From assembly GCA_907165065.1 (NCBI GenBank), contig OU015525.1, positions 51,221,537-51,285,536 on the forward strand: a stretch of 64,000 nt of DNA. The letters are read 5' to 3'. The DNA is from Caprimulgus europaeus. Lineage: Eukaryota > Chordata > Aves > Caprimulgiformes > Caprimulgidae. This document shows, in pieces, positions 34,201 to 45,884 of this stretch (the first letter of the stretch is position 1; each line of letters begins with the position of its first letter). Both the position numbers and the translations under genes were made by a program. Below the pieces are notes generated by a model that was not told where the DNA came from, ran no database searches, and saw only the letters and a program-made list of their open reading frames with translations.

Positions 34201-37200
34201 TTGAGTTTAATTGCAAGTGTTGGATAATTTGTTTTCACTTTTGCAGTTATATGCTTTGCTACCCCTGGATACCTATATTTTACTGGATGTCTTGCTAAGC
34301 AATATACAGGAAGTATCTAATCAGCCACTGCAGTGGTGCCTCTTCTTAAATTTAGCTTGGAGCTCTTACGTCCTCACATGCAGATTGTATCCCAGATACT
34401 CAGTGTCTGGATTTTGTTACCACAGTTTGTGCTATAAACAGCTTCCTTTACCCACTATGATGTCAAGAACAGAGTTGAAGGGCATGAGAGGAAGGTGAAA
34501 ACTGCCTCTAGTGGCTTTGTGTGCAATCTGTTTGTCCTAAATAATACTAGAAAACTGACCAAACTGTATCTGTAAGGTTCACAAAGCAAAGTGTAGCTTT
34601 TTATTTGTGCCATTAAAAGGATGAGTTCAGCAGTACAGCACTCTGCATGCTGATATGTTAAAGTGCCCATTTAAGCAGTGATGATAAACAAATAGTGGAA
34701 ATTTCCAATGCTTTCTTTATAAATAAAATGTAATTTGAATGAGGGGACGTCGTCTTCACAGGGAAAAAAAGTCAGTTTAAATTAATATTTTGAGACATTT
34801 TATGTGTCTGGTAAAACGCACTTTTATGTAAGATCACTCCTTTAAAGTGCTTATGAAATTCATCCCTTCAACAGAAGAGCAGAGTTGCCTGAATTCTGAT
34901 GGGTGGTCACCCAGCCTTTGCTGTGCTTACAACCTGTTCCTGCTAGCTGTAGAAAAAGAAAGTTGAAGGAGTGACACTAAAAAACCCATAACAAAATAGT
35001 TAGGGCCTCTGTAGGGTTATGAATTTTGAAGGGTGTAGGGAAGAGGAGAGGAAGATAAAAGAACAAAATGAAGGAATGTTTTTATTCTGTAGTAGACAAG
35101 GGAAATCATTACAATTTTCTTTATCTCAAGAGCTGATCCGTAGGTCCTTAAGTCTCTAAATTAGGGAAAACAGTTACCTCTAATCAGACTATTTCTGGAT
35201 CTACATGGAGAGGTTATGCAATATGCAAAAAATAAATCAGCAAAACAGGGACCTGCAGGTTTGTCATAATTTCCTTTTGGTTTGTTTCTTGTGGAAAGCA
35301 AACAGAAAAAGATGAAAAAAAAGAGAGAAAATTTTTCAGGTTTTGAAAGCGTTTCATGGTAAAAATAATGAGACTAATCTATCTGAATTTACCATCTTCC
35401 TGGGAGAAATGCGTGGTATTTATATTTCACACTTTCTAAGTTGTGTGGAAATCTAGGAGTATAAACGTTATGCATGATTTTCAGAACTAAATGTATGACA
35501 TCTCCTTAAATCCTGCCCTTCTGACTATTACATCTCTCTCTTGTTCCCAGGCTCTTTTTAAAAAGAAAAGTAAAAAAGTTTTGAAGGAGCATCTGGAGAA
35601 ATTGGAGAACACACTACTGACTTTTTTACCTCCCCAGCATTTAACAGATGTCACAGACTGAAACTGGGTCTTTTAGAGCTAAACCCCTGAATCTGCACAA
35701 AGTCATCCAGGTCAAGTATCATGCTTACCTCAGTCCAAAGCAGATATAACGGCAGTTGTGTTGTAGCTAATTATGACAGAACAAACATCATCTGCTTGTT
35801 AGCCTCTCCAGGATGCAGACTTAGTAGGGCAGAGCATTATGTATGTTAGAGGCACCTATTGACTTCAGTCCTAGTGGGCTCCCACTCAGGGTTACCTGCT
35901 GCTTTTGCTAGCAAACACCGGCAATGTGCGTCATCTTCTTATTGTGGCAGAAAACTCATCTCCTAGAGCCTGAGCTGAAGAGCCTGGGCCAGAAGAATCT
36001 AATCAAATTAAAAAAGACAACAACAATAATGCACAACTACTTTTAATAGTAATACAATGGTGTACTTGTAGCGGTGGTGGTAATAGCAATACAGATAATA
36101 ATTTATAACAATGAGAAAAAGAACCTCTTGCAGGATCATAGTGTCTTGGATTATTTTAAAAAGGAAATTTTTATAATTTTGTACCTTACCAAGATTGCAG
36201 AAAATTTCTAAGAGTTGTGCCATTGCATCTAGCCCTATATGGATTAGGCAGGGATTTGACTCTCTCCTTCCTGTCCTTTTAGAGGGAAGCATATTAATGT
36301 GTTTTTAATAAAGTGCATTATTCAGCATTGCCCTTCCCCTCCACTCTCTGCAGTTAAAAGTTGAACCATTTCAACCAGAGGAACTATTTATTTTCTCTTT
36401 GCCAGACTGTGAGGGTGCTATAAGTCCCCAGTGTACAAGCAATGTAGTTCATGTCAGAAATCAACAAGCTTGCCAGCTATTTGTGAGATCTAGTTCCCTT
36501 TTCAGGTCCTATTCCAGCATCCTGAGTGGCTCTCTAACTGCTGGGCACAGCATTGCTTGCTACAAAAGTGGAGGCTAAATAGTGAGGAAGAGGAAACTGA
36601 ACAATTTATTCCTCTTTCATTGAAAATATACTGTTTTAATTTTTCTAGAGCAGCTGTTCTACCAGTTCGGTGGTGACCAGAATCTCTAAAAATAAAACAT
36701 AAATGATGTAATGAAAATGTCATTAAGTGGAATACAGACCAAAATATGCATAGCAATTTATTCATTGTTACTTCTGCTTAAAAAGGAGAAAAGGTGAAGA
36801 CACATTAAGAAGTTACAGCTAAATCCTGCTTTGTCCTTGCTAGAGAAATATTCTGTTGAATTTAATAGTTCTCTTCAACAGAACTAGGACTCCAGAATAA
36901 GGATCTGTGCAGATTTGTCAGCTTCTTACACTTTGTTTGACTCTGACATATGCATTTGCATGTCTTGAGTGCTGGTTTACTCTGTGCCATGGCTACTAAA
37001 TTGTAACACCAGTCAGCTCTTGCTCAGAGCCTTTATCAGTTCAGTGACAACCTGGGAATCCTCTCTGTAATGTCTCCAATTTCAAAGCAGGGATATTCAG
37101 GTAATGAGGAGCACACAATACAAGAAAATAATTTTTCACCTGATAAATGGGAAAACCAGCATGCTTTTCTCTAGCTGAAACTTGCATTATTTTTTGCAAA

Positions 37201-37489
37201 CCAACAAGTCTGCAATTAATTTGCACATAGAAGCAAAAGAGCACATATATATTCATTTCCAGTTATTAGTAAGGTACTTTGAAGAGGAAGATTGTTCAAT
37301 ATTGCAATGTTTTAAAAACTTACGCTGCTTTTGATATTGTCCCTACACTATATAGTATTAGAATATTTTTTTTTTTTTTAATTAGACCAAATAATGTGAC
37401 ATAGCTGGGAAAAAGAAAGGCAAACTTTTGTTTGTCCCTCAGGTCCATGAGGCTCCTGAAGAATTTTGAGACTATAGAGACAAGTCATC
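28212..37489. other. No gene recognised
   Basis: Nine kilobases of AT-rich DNA with no repeat family or gene that I can identify. Features are a T/G-rich low-complexity tract (29709-29793) and scattered short A or T runs. A frame at 30868-31206 (112 codons) lies just after a TATAAAAAG string at 30855-30863. It begins at GTG rather than ATG, has no domain, and is taken as chance. Confidence 0.5.
29709..29793. repeat. T/G-rich low-complexity tract
   Basis: Imperfect runs of TTTG, TTTA and finally GTT triplets, nearly free of C and poor in A. Simple-sequence DNA. Confidence 0.85.
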
Positions 37490-37578
37490 TCTAGTGGAAA
37501 GTGTCCCTGCTCATGGCAGGGGAGTTGGAACGAAGGTGATCTTTAAGGCCTCCTCCAACCCATATAATTCTACGGTTC
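37490..37578 (+). mobile_element. CR1 LINE 3'-end fragment
   Basis: Only the CR1 3' UTR is present: 'CTAGTGGAAAGTGTCCCTGC', 'TCATGGCAGGGGAGTTGGAA' and 'GATCTTTAAGGCC'. It ends near a decayed octamer 'ATTCTACG'. Severe 5' truncation leaves about 90 bp. Confidence 0.85.
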
Positions 37579-39146
37579 ATTCAGCCGTTTTGGGGGTTCT
37601 TGTTACACTTTGTTTGTATATTCCTTATGTCTGATCAAAATATTAGAGAAAAAATCTTGGAATGGGACTTTATTCATGTTCCCATATCACGTCTGTCTTT
37701 CTGCCTTTGTTTTCTTAGTCTCTCTACTGTTCCTGCTCTCTACAGGGTCTTCTTCATGCACTGTTCAGCCTCCTCCACTGTATTCACATGCAGAGCAGAA
37801 GACCATATATCATTTATATCCAAAGAATGAGATTTCCTAAGGATACTCCTTATCGGAGCGAATGACTCTACTTGTTGAGAAAATGTAAGCCTTGCCATAA
37901 TCTACAGCTGAAGAGTTGTAGCTGACAGGTCTATTCTGCTGTGTGGAGGAAAAGCTAATCAGTACTTTGGTTCTCAGTGTACTAGGAAACTTGCAACATG
38001 TGTTGAAAATTGCCCAGAGCACAAATGAGTGGAAATACGGCAAGAGACCTAAACCTTCTCCTTTGCACACATCAAAAGATGCTTAAAGCAAAGTAGCCTG
38101 TCTGTGTTTAAGGTGAGAGGTTGTTTGCACAGGGACCAAGTGTAAGGGTTTGAAACCTCACAGCCAATCTCTTTCTAGTAATATAGAAAAATAGGTGTAA
38201 TTCCTGGTGATTTAAGCATTATGTATGGAAAAAATGCCCAGGACGGACCAGATGAGTAGGTGCAAGACGTGCAGTGGGCCTGAAAGTGAAATGCACGACT
38301 GCTCATGCACCGGCATACCTGCTTCTGGTGCTACTCACACCCCCCATCTTCAGGAAAAAAGTTTTATTGTTAATTCTAACAAAGGAGATATTTCAGATCA
38401 TCACCTGGCTCGAGGTGAGGCTGTTTTTACAGGCCCCTTTAATAGTCCTTTGGAGCTAAGCTCTGGGCTTCTCCTCCTGTTGTGGGCTACAGTGGTGTCA
38501 GGCTGGTGATTCTCTAGTAAAACTCACAGGACTATACATCCTTCTGTTTACCAAGTGTTAAATTTCACCTGAGAAAAGTAGTTTGAGTACCCTAACCTGT
38601 GATGAAACAACACCTATTAGTGATTGTCAAAAACCCAAAGGAATAATTTCCACTGTGAAACTGGTTGCTATATCTCAGAATTTTCAATTTTGTAGGTTTC
38701 AGGAGGGAATCCTGAGGATTTGCTGGTGGCCCATTGTATCAAAAATGGTGATTAAAAATAGATCTTTAAGTAGTTGAAAACTAAATGAGAAAATATTTTT
38801 AAGACATGAAATACAGGAAAAGATAAAGTATGAGACACAGTACCACCATTACCCCTGACATTTTGACTTTATCATAATTGTTGGTGTTTTTCTTAACACT
38901 TCAGCTGCTGAAATTGTAAATATTAATATATCTGGTAAAAAGTGTACACTCGGTTTAAATTTTTTATAAAAAGCTGCACTTGAGGATGAAAAATGCAATA
39001 GAGACGTACCTTGGAATTTCAAAATTAGAAGACAAACAGATAGTCATATATAATAAAAATATGAAATGTTTGGAGCTGATAAATTAAGATGAGTTTAGTG
39101 TCCCTACTCTGTGAGTTCTGAAATTGATAAAACTCAATTTTGGTAG
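37579..39146. other. No gene recognised
   Basis: Non-coding DNA. Short frames such as 38225-38509 (94 codons, overlapped by another frame) have no recognisable domain. Confidence 0.5.
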
Positions 39147-39486
39147 ATCATAGAATCATAGAATGGTTTGGGTTGGAAGAGACCTTAAAGATGGTCTAGT
39201 TCCAAAACCTCTACCATAAGCAAAGACACCTTCTACTAGAAGGTTGCTGAAAGCCTCATCCAGCCTGGCCTTGAATACTTCCAGGAAGGGGACACCCAGC
39301 TTTCTTGTAGGCCCCTTCAGGTATTGGAAAGCAGCTATAAAGATCTCCCTGGAGCCTTCTCTTTTCCAGGCTGAACAGCCCAAACTCTCTCAGCCTGTCC
39401 TCATAGGAGAGGTGCTCCAGCCCTCGGATCATCCTCGTGGACTTCTCTGGACTTGCTCTAACAGGTCCTTGTATTTCTTGTGTTGA
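39147..39486 (-). mobile_element. CR1 LINE, 3' fragment
   Basis: It begins on the plus strand with 'ATCATAGAATCATAGAATGG', the complement of two ATTCTATG octamers. Next come 'TTTGGGTTGGAAGAGACC', 'CATCCAGCCTGGCCTTGAAT', 'CAGGCTGAACAGCCCAAACT' and 'CTCTCTCAGCCTGTCCTCAT'. Similarity stops near 'TGTATTTCTTGTGTTG' at about 39486. It is closely related to the subfamily at 3752-4604 and 62577-63153. It encodes only the last part of ORF2, in broken frames. Confidence 0.93.
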
Positions 39487-41657
39487 TATCCTAACTTCCT
39501 CATGTAAAACCTTTCTGACCTTCAGTATCTCACATCTTTTCTCTGCGCCTCAGAGATCTGTAAGAACTGGATTATGCTTCCCTATTTCACAGAAGAATTG
39601 TGAAATCAAATTTGTGTGCACACACTTTATTTCTCTCTCCCTCTCTCTATATATTTGATGGACAGGTACTGCAGTGTAGGTGGATGTAGAAGAATCCAGA
39701 TAGGGCATACTGTTTTTTAGATCTAAAGTATTAAAACATGTTCACATGTTCTCTCACATGTGTAGAAAGAAAGCATTTTCCTCTTCTTTCCTTTGCTGCC
39801 TGCTAAGCTCTAGTTTTATTTAGTATTGCATTTTTGCTAAGAAAATTATTAAACCATCTAACTAAAAAATCCAAGGCTAAGAAAAGGCTTATTTTTCAAA
39901 AATCTCTCTGAAAAATCACTTCACTTCTATTTATTCAGCAGACTTTTGTGGTGTCTTACTCCTCATAATCATATAGGAAATATTTTCTTCAGTAGTTTAT
40001 AGCTACTAACTAGAGGTTGAACATATTAGTTCCTTTAGGTTTGTATTTACAGTAAACTAGAAAGCACCTAATTTAGACACTTTTACTATACTTTAGGAAT
40101 ACAATTGATTACAAGCTGTTCTGTATTTGTATGAAAGAATTTTGTAGTTTTGAGAATTTTCTGAAAAGAGCATTAACTTTTGATATTTCATATTAAGAGG
40201 ATAGTAACAGTCAGTATATGGTTGTTCTCTCCTGCGTATACTTTAAAAGCAGTTGAACAACTGTAATTGTTAATTTGTAATTGAAATTCTAATTGTAAAA
40301 TGCTAATTTGTGAAGTTTGACAATGATGTAAAAGTGCCAATTAAAGCTCAACTTATGAGTCCTTCTCTATTTCAACTAAAGAATAATGTCTGATGGAGCC
40401 CGAAGTTTACAATAAATTCATCACACTCTGACTCCTTGTAGCTTCCCTTCAATTCTGCTCCATTAATGTTCATACTGCTGATACCTTCCTAAATAATTCA
40501 TCCCCACTCTCACTTATTGCAACATACAGCTGTCTTGAAGAGATCTGTGTGTGGTTTGTCCTGTCAGCCTTTCCTCAGGAGCTTGGCTGTGTGGTGCCAG
40601 CCAGCCCCAGGACTTAAAGGTTCAACTTCAGAGAAAGTTATCTCAGGTTGACTGAAGCCAAGTTCCTTTTCTTCCCTAGCTCTCCATCCACATTCCTCCC
40701 AACAAGCCTTACCACCTTGTAAACATAAATGTTGAATGTATACACTTCTCTTCTGTCTCCCAGCAATTTTAGGATGTTAGACTGACGCTTTCCCCCCTTT
40801 TCCCTTGTGTTCTCCAAGGGCAAATCAGCCAGCTTTTTCATTTTATTTCCTTGGGACTGGATGGCATGCTCTATCTCTACTTGAAGTTTTGGGGAGACAG
40901 GCAGATCTTCTCCTGAAAGTAAAATGACTTGGAGTCAAGCAACACTCCCAGCAGAGAGACAGAGAGGATACTGGCTTCATTTGTTAGTAACTCATTTCCT
41001 GACACTGTTGGTCAATTCAGTAAGTAGGCTATGTACTTGATATGAAAGAAACTCCATTTTGAAAACAATTTTTTTTGGAGGCTAATAATTTCTATAACAT
41101 GAATATGAAATCAAGGTCTTTTCTTGTCAGGATTGGGTCAGTTTGAACACTATTTAAAGATATGTAAGTTAAAAACTCCAGGATAAATTTTTGTTGTTTA
41201 ATAACTGCTTAGCAGATTTATTTGCTTAGAATAGCACAAAGGAAAAAAACAGGAATAGAATCTCTATTAAAATGAAAGCAAAAAATATGAGTTAATAATA
41301 TATCTGTATATATTCATACTACTATCATACGTCGAGCTAAGCTTAGCATTTTGTGAGGAAGGAGCTCTAAATACAGTGTTAAAGGGCACTGCAATGTTCT
41401 GAAAATAAGAAAGTGATGAGAGACTGATTTTGTTGCATACAAGAGAGATGGATTTAATGACCCCTTTGCTATAAGCACATGAAAATGTCTGTGTTGGTAC
41501 AACCTCCACAGTTAATACATAAACACGCAGTTTTGTGAGCAAACCAACCCCAAACTTTTATTACTCAGGGATAATGTTTGACAGAATAAGATAATAGCAT
41601 TTTAAAAATCTGCCTAACAGAATAACGTGTTAACGCAGAAAATTTTATGCAAGTATA
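39487..41657. other. No gene recognised
   Basis: AT-rich DNA; a CT-rich tract at about 39629-39650. One copy of a 22-bp repeat lies at 39999-40020. Nothing else is identified. Confidence 0.5.
39999..40020. repeat. 22-bp exact repeat, copy 1
   Basis: ATAGCTACTAACTAGAGGTT followed by GA; identical to 44111-44132 in the same orientation. Flanks differ. The origin is unknown. Confidence 0.9.
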
Positions 41658-41876
41658 ATATTATATTATATAATATGATATGATATGATATGATATGATA
41701 TGATATGATATAATATAATATAATATAATATAATATAATATAATATAATATAATATAATATAATATAATATAATATAATATAATATAATATAATATAATA
41801 TTTATTTTATTTTATTTTATTTTATTTTATTTTATTTTATTTTATTTTATTTTATTTTATTTTATTTTATTTTATT
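41658..41876. repeat. Three-phase pentanucleotide microsatellite
   Basis: Irregular TA-rich lead-in, then TGATA x7 (41676-41710), TAATA x18 (41711-41800) and TTTAT x15 (41801-41875). All three blocks share a 5-bp period in register, which points to stepwise conversion of one array. Likely highly polymorphic. Confidence 0.97.
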
Positions 41877-42741
41877 AAAAATGTTAAGCTGATCTTTTAC
41901 ATGAAATTCTACCAAACATGCTTCTCTCTAGGAGCTGGTGTTTTAAATTAAATAGAAATAATCGACTGTAATCTGTAAGAGGTGATTTGTGTGAGGCTTT
42001 TGTTTTTTCTTTTGTTCTTAAAGAAAGCTGTAAGGGAGATTTAAATCCTGCTATATTATTGCCATTATTTTTAGTCCTAAAATAATAATGTGTCTTTGGG
42101 GAAAAAAAAATCTAGGCTTGTTATTTGATCTTCTGATGTGTGGAAAGTGCTCCACAGAAAGTGAATATTTAGTTAAAACTGCAAATAAATCTAAGCACAT
42201 TTAATACTTGAACTAAATAGTTGTATTATGCTATTATTGTAATACTTCTTTTCCAGTTAGTCTGTACCTGATGTAGATGAATATTTGTGAAACAGTCTGT
42301 AGAGCTGATGTAAACGTGCTTAGCAGCTTGTAAAATCTTGTTTTTTTTCATGTATTTAAACAGAGGTTCACACACTTGATGTGAAACATGCCTACTTGAA
42401 ATATTATTACCTGTTCACATAAATGTGATTTTTGTTCTCATGAAATAGTGTATATGATTTCAAAGGTCTGAGGATTTATATTAACATTTAAAAGCCCAGG
42501 CTCCGTATCACTGTATTCGAGGATATAATTCAGCTTTAGGTCAGCCTGCTGGTCACAGAAAGTGTATGAAAATAAAGTTTGCTGCAACAGTCATATTAAT
42601 ATGGAATGACATGTGAGAATTTATGTACAAGTCAGTGCTTTCTGATATTGTTGTTCTATTTTTTGATGTTGCTGAAACTGTAATTCAAACACCATTCCTT
42701 TGTATTTTTTTTGTGCTAACTTTAATTAAGAATATAGGCAT

Positions 42742-42748
<7 letters not shown>

Positions 42749-42790
<42 letters not shown>
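42749..42790. repeat. (AT)n microsatellite
   Basis: Twenty-one uninterrupted AT units. Confidence 0.97.
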
Positions 42791-42795
<5 letters not shown>

Positions 42796-43540
42796 AATAC
42801 ATGAATTCAAACAGCAGCATTTTCTTGCTATTTAAGCCACTTCTGTGTATGCATTATTTTATTGAACTTCAGTGGAGTTCAGAGCATTTATTCATATGTC
42901 CAAAATGTAACAATAGCATGGCTACTAAGGGTACTGTAATTATGTTTTCCTGGTTGAGAGTATATTCGGAATGCTAATGTTGTATTAGGCTACATTTTTG
43001 TGTTTAATTTCCTTTGAAAATGAATAGTACAAATGTTTTTAAATTTGCAGTCTCTTTTGAACCTGATAAATTCAGTGCCTGCCTCCCTGCTTTGCAGTTG
43101 CTGTAGAAAGGAATGATAAATTGTTCTCATTCTCACTCAATGGTGTTTTCCATTCACTTTGCACATGTGTAAATGACTACATGGGGACAAAGACAGTGAC
43201 AAAGCAGGATTTGAGCTTATAGTAGAAATACAGTTTTTCTGGGTTGCCACATGTCTCTCAAAACAAGATTTTAGCAGTTGTACTTGCACTTTCATATATT
43301 CTCCTGTCCTGCAGAAATTAGGGAATTAGACTTTGTTGCTTCATATGGTCAATTAGTCGGCCCTTGGAGTGTGTACATAAGCTGTTGTCTGGATGAAATT
43401 CAGAGGTCACATCTGAATGCTTGTTGTAAGTGCACTAGACGAAAACATGCTGTGTGCCTTTCCCTGGGTAACCAGGTGGGGCTTCCAGAAGGCTGTGCAG
43501 TGTGTATTTAAAGGCTTTTGGTAGTGATGATCACGGATAC

Positions 43541-43542
<2 letters not shown>

Positions 43543-43583
<41 letters not shown>

Positions 43584-43605
43584 ATATATATATAAATATA
43601 TATAA
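43543..43605. repeat. (TG)n(TA)n compound microsatellite
   Basis: About 16 TG units, then TATG and a TA-rich tail ending in 'TATATAAATATATATA'. Typical compound dinucleotide repeat. Confidence 0.95.
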
Positions 43606-44110
43606 AAATGTATAACTCAATAAAGATACCAAATGCATATAGAGAATTTTTCTACCTTTCTTGAAATAAAAGTAAGGCAAAGTAAACCTGTCTTTAACCT
43701 GTGGAACACCTCGTTCTAACTTGTGTTATTCTAAAGTATTTACATGTTTTCCATTCAAATGTTTAAGAATTAGGTCACTGGTGCCAAGACTAAATATTTA
43801 AAAGTGTTTCAGTGGGAAGGCTCAGCTGCTCTCTCCTGAGTTTATTTCTCTATTACCTTCTCCCATTTGTTCATCAGATGTAATGTCCGTTCCCTCCTCC
43901 CTTCCTTTCTTCCTCTCCGTACCTTCTGAGGGGTGCTGGTCTGATTCCTGAAAAATGGATTACCTTTCATCCTCCAGCCGGGATCAGGATATATGAGGCT
44001 TTCTCTGACACTAAAGCACATTGGGACATGGAAACGCTGTCTCAGTTGTCAAGGGACAAGGTAGCCAGAGGTGAAGCAGCATGGTCTGTACTGTAGAATA
44101 CGTCCCTTGC

Positions 44111-44132
44111 ATAGCTACTAACTAGAGGTTGA
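44111..44132. repeat. 22-bp exact repeat, copy 2
   Basis: Identical to 39999-40020. It is followed here by 'GTATTCAAGTCCCTGG', which resembles a tRNA-type B box (GGTTCAAGTCC) only loosely. Confidence 0.9.
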
Positions 44133-44394
44133 GTATTCAAGTCCCTGGACTCAAATCCATCTCTGTTTGCTGAACCATGTTATTCTAAAATAATTACAAT
44201 GTTGATTGTGTTGATTGTCTGTATTGGGGCTGCTCCAGTTTGCCATTCCTGGCTTTGATCCAGGATTATCCCTTGGCTTCACTGGCCATTCAGGATTAAT
44301 TTTGTAATTAAAATGAAAAATCCCAAAGGCCTTCCAAGATTGCTGTTGGACCCCAAATATCATCCGCATGCCACACTGTGTCAGTAGGGCCGTG

Positions 44395-44615
44395 GGGTAC
44401 TCCTCTGTGGGCAGCCCATACGCCAGCCGAGGGCTGTAGCTGGCTTGGCAGTGGCACAGGGCTGCCATCCCAGGAGCCTGGGGCAGCCGCGGGGCCAGGG
44501 GTTGGCAGGGCTGCACAGTGCTCAGTGCTGCGCTTGGTAACAGGGTGCTGCCAGCTCCTCACCCCTGGTTACATCGCCAGTCCAGCTAACCAGCTCCCTG
44601 CCGAGCTTTGCAAAG
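44395..44615. other. GC-rich, CpG-containing patch
   Basis: A GC-rich island in AT-rich DNA with several CpGs (for example 'CATACGCCAGCCGAGGG' and 'GGGGCAGCCGCGGGGCC'). Open frames exist on both strands (82 to 121 codons) because stops are rare in GC-rich DNA. I see no TATA box, domain or repeat family. It could be a small regulatory CpG cluster or an old GC-rich repeat. Confidence 0.4.
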
Positions 44616-45417
44616 GCGCTGCCTGAGAGCCATACTCCTTATGAAATCCTGTTTTACAGCTCTCTTGTTAGAGAGAAAGAGGGATGTGGCTCTAAAAGGT
44701 TGGCATTTGCAGATGCCCCTGTATGGTTTGTGTTGAGTTTGCAGGAGCTTTGAATAGCTCCACTTGATATCTGTTGTACTGAAGACTTCACCTAATTGGG
44801 ACAATTGCTAGATCTGTAGCTGGCCCAATTAAGTGGTTATAAAGTGTCATGAAGATAATAAAAGAGATAATATTGGTCTGAATGAAAATATCAGGGTAGA
44901 AACGCCTCAGTGCATTTAATCTGTTACGATCCCTATTTCTTCTTTTAATCTCTATTTGGATATACTCTGTATTAAAAGACTACAGGACAGAATTTCATCA
45001 CCTAGTGAAAGCATCAGTTTTCACTGTCCAGCTGCATCCTCAGTATGTGTAATTCAATAATGCCTTGATCAAGCAGCTGTCCTAGCCACTCACTATTACT
45101 GTGCAATATCTTCTCCTTGTTAGATGTTGCAATAGAATCACCATCTAAATGAAGGATAACATAATTAAGTGGAGTGTTGGATAGTATCAGAAGCAGAGGC
45201 TTTCTTTTCTGGAGCAAGAGGTACTTTGCCAGAGCTGTATATTTTAGTTGTCAGTAATCGTAATAGCAACCAAAAGGTTATGACTTTATTCCAGGCTATT
45301 AAGTAATTAGAACACGTATTTAAAGACTCTCTTAACACTAAGGAGTGTGCGTATTTGTAACAAGCTTATCAATGTCCTCTTTCTTCTCTTTGAACTTGTA
45401 GGGAAGAGGAGCCTATG

Positions 45418-45440
45418 AACAACAACAACAACAACAACAA
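45418..45440. repeat. (AAC)n microsatellite
   Basis: Seven to eight AAC units. Confidence 0.95.
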
Positions 45441-45872
45441 AAATCCCCCAAATTTCAGTTGAGCAAATGAGCAAATAGACTACCTCTAAACAGCATTAAA
45501 GCAGTCAGGGTTTCTACCCTAACATATTTCAGGTACACATAAATCTCTAATAAATAAAAAAGAGTGAAAGAAAGTGCAGTGCTTTAATTAGAGCACAAAT
45601 GCACCATTTATTCACTGAGAGACCTTGACCCGCTACTATGCCTTCCTATTATAAGCTTCATACCTTGGTCCTCTTCAGGGCTCCTGGAGTGGTTAACAGC
45701 CTCACTTCTGCCGGTGGTCTCTTAAGAGCTGTGTTGCCACTGTGAGTTGAATGTGAATCAAAGCAGAGACCTCTCCCAAGAAAGGCTTTATATTTTCATT
45801 AAAGCTTCAAGCTTTTAATTAGAGTGAATCCATATTAACTCAATCTGTTGGAAAATACGGTTGTGTTAATGG

Positions 45873-45884
45873 TTGCATATGCAA
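45873..45884. promoter_or_regulatory. Palindromic POU/octamer-like motif (candidate)
   Basis: TTGCATATGCAA is a perfect 12-bp palindrome, close to the MORE type site (ATGCATATGCAT) bound by POU-factor dimers. It lies in a complex, non-repetitive stretch that also holds 'TTTTAATTAGAG', a homeodomain-type core. Binding is inferred from sequence only. Confidence 0.25.

Larger units (their letters stand above)
41877..44394. other. No gene recognised apart from microsatellites
   Basis: AT-rich DNA holding the (AT)n and (TG)n arrays listed separately. No gene or interspersed repeat is recognised. Confidence 0.5.

Noticed and set aside
36008-36292. Minus-strand 94-codon frame with Tyr/His-rich tail
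   Set aside because: Encoded by AT-rich low-complexity DNA, no domain.
41658-41876. CRISPR-like regular repeats
   Set aside because: Uninterrupted 5-bp tandem units without spacers; a microsatellite in a bird genome.
44111-44160. Possible tRNA gene or tRNA-derived SINE
   Set aside because: Only a loose B-box-like string; no A box at the right spacing and no cloverleaf visible.
44151-44626. Open frames of 82 to 121 codons in the GC-rich patch
   Set aside because: Present on both strands and explained by GC content; no domain or initiation context.
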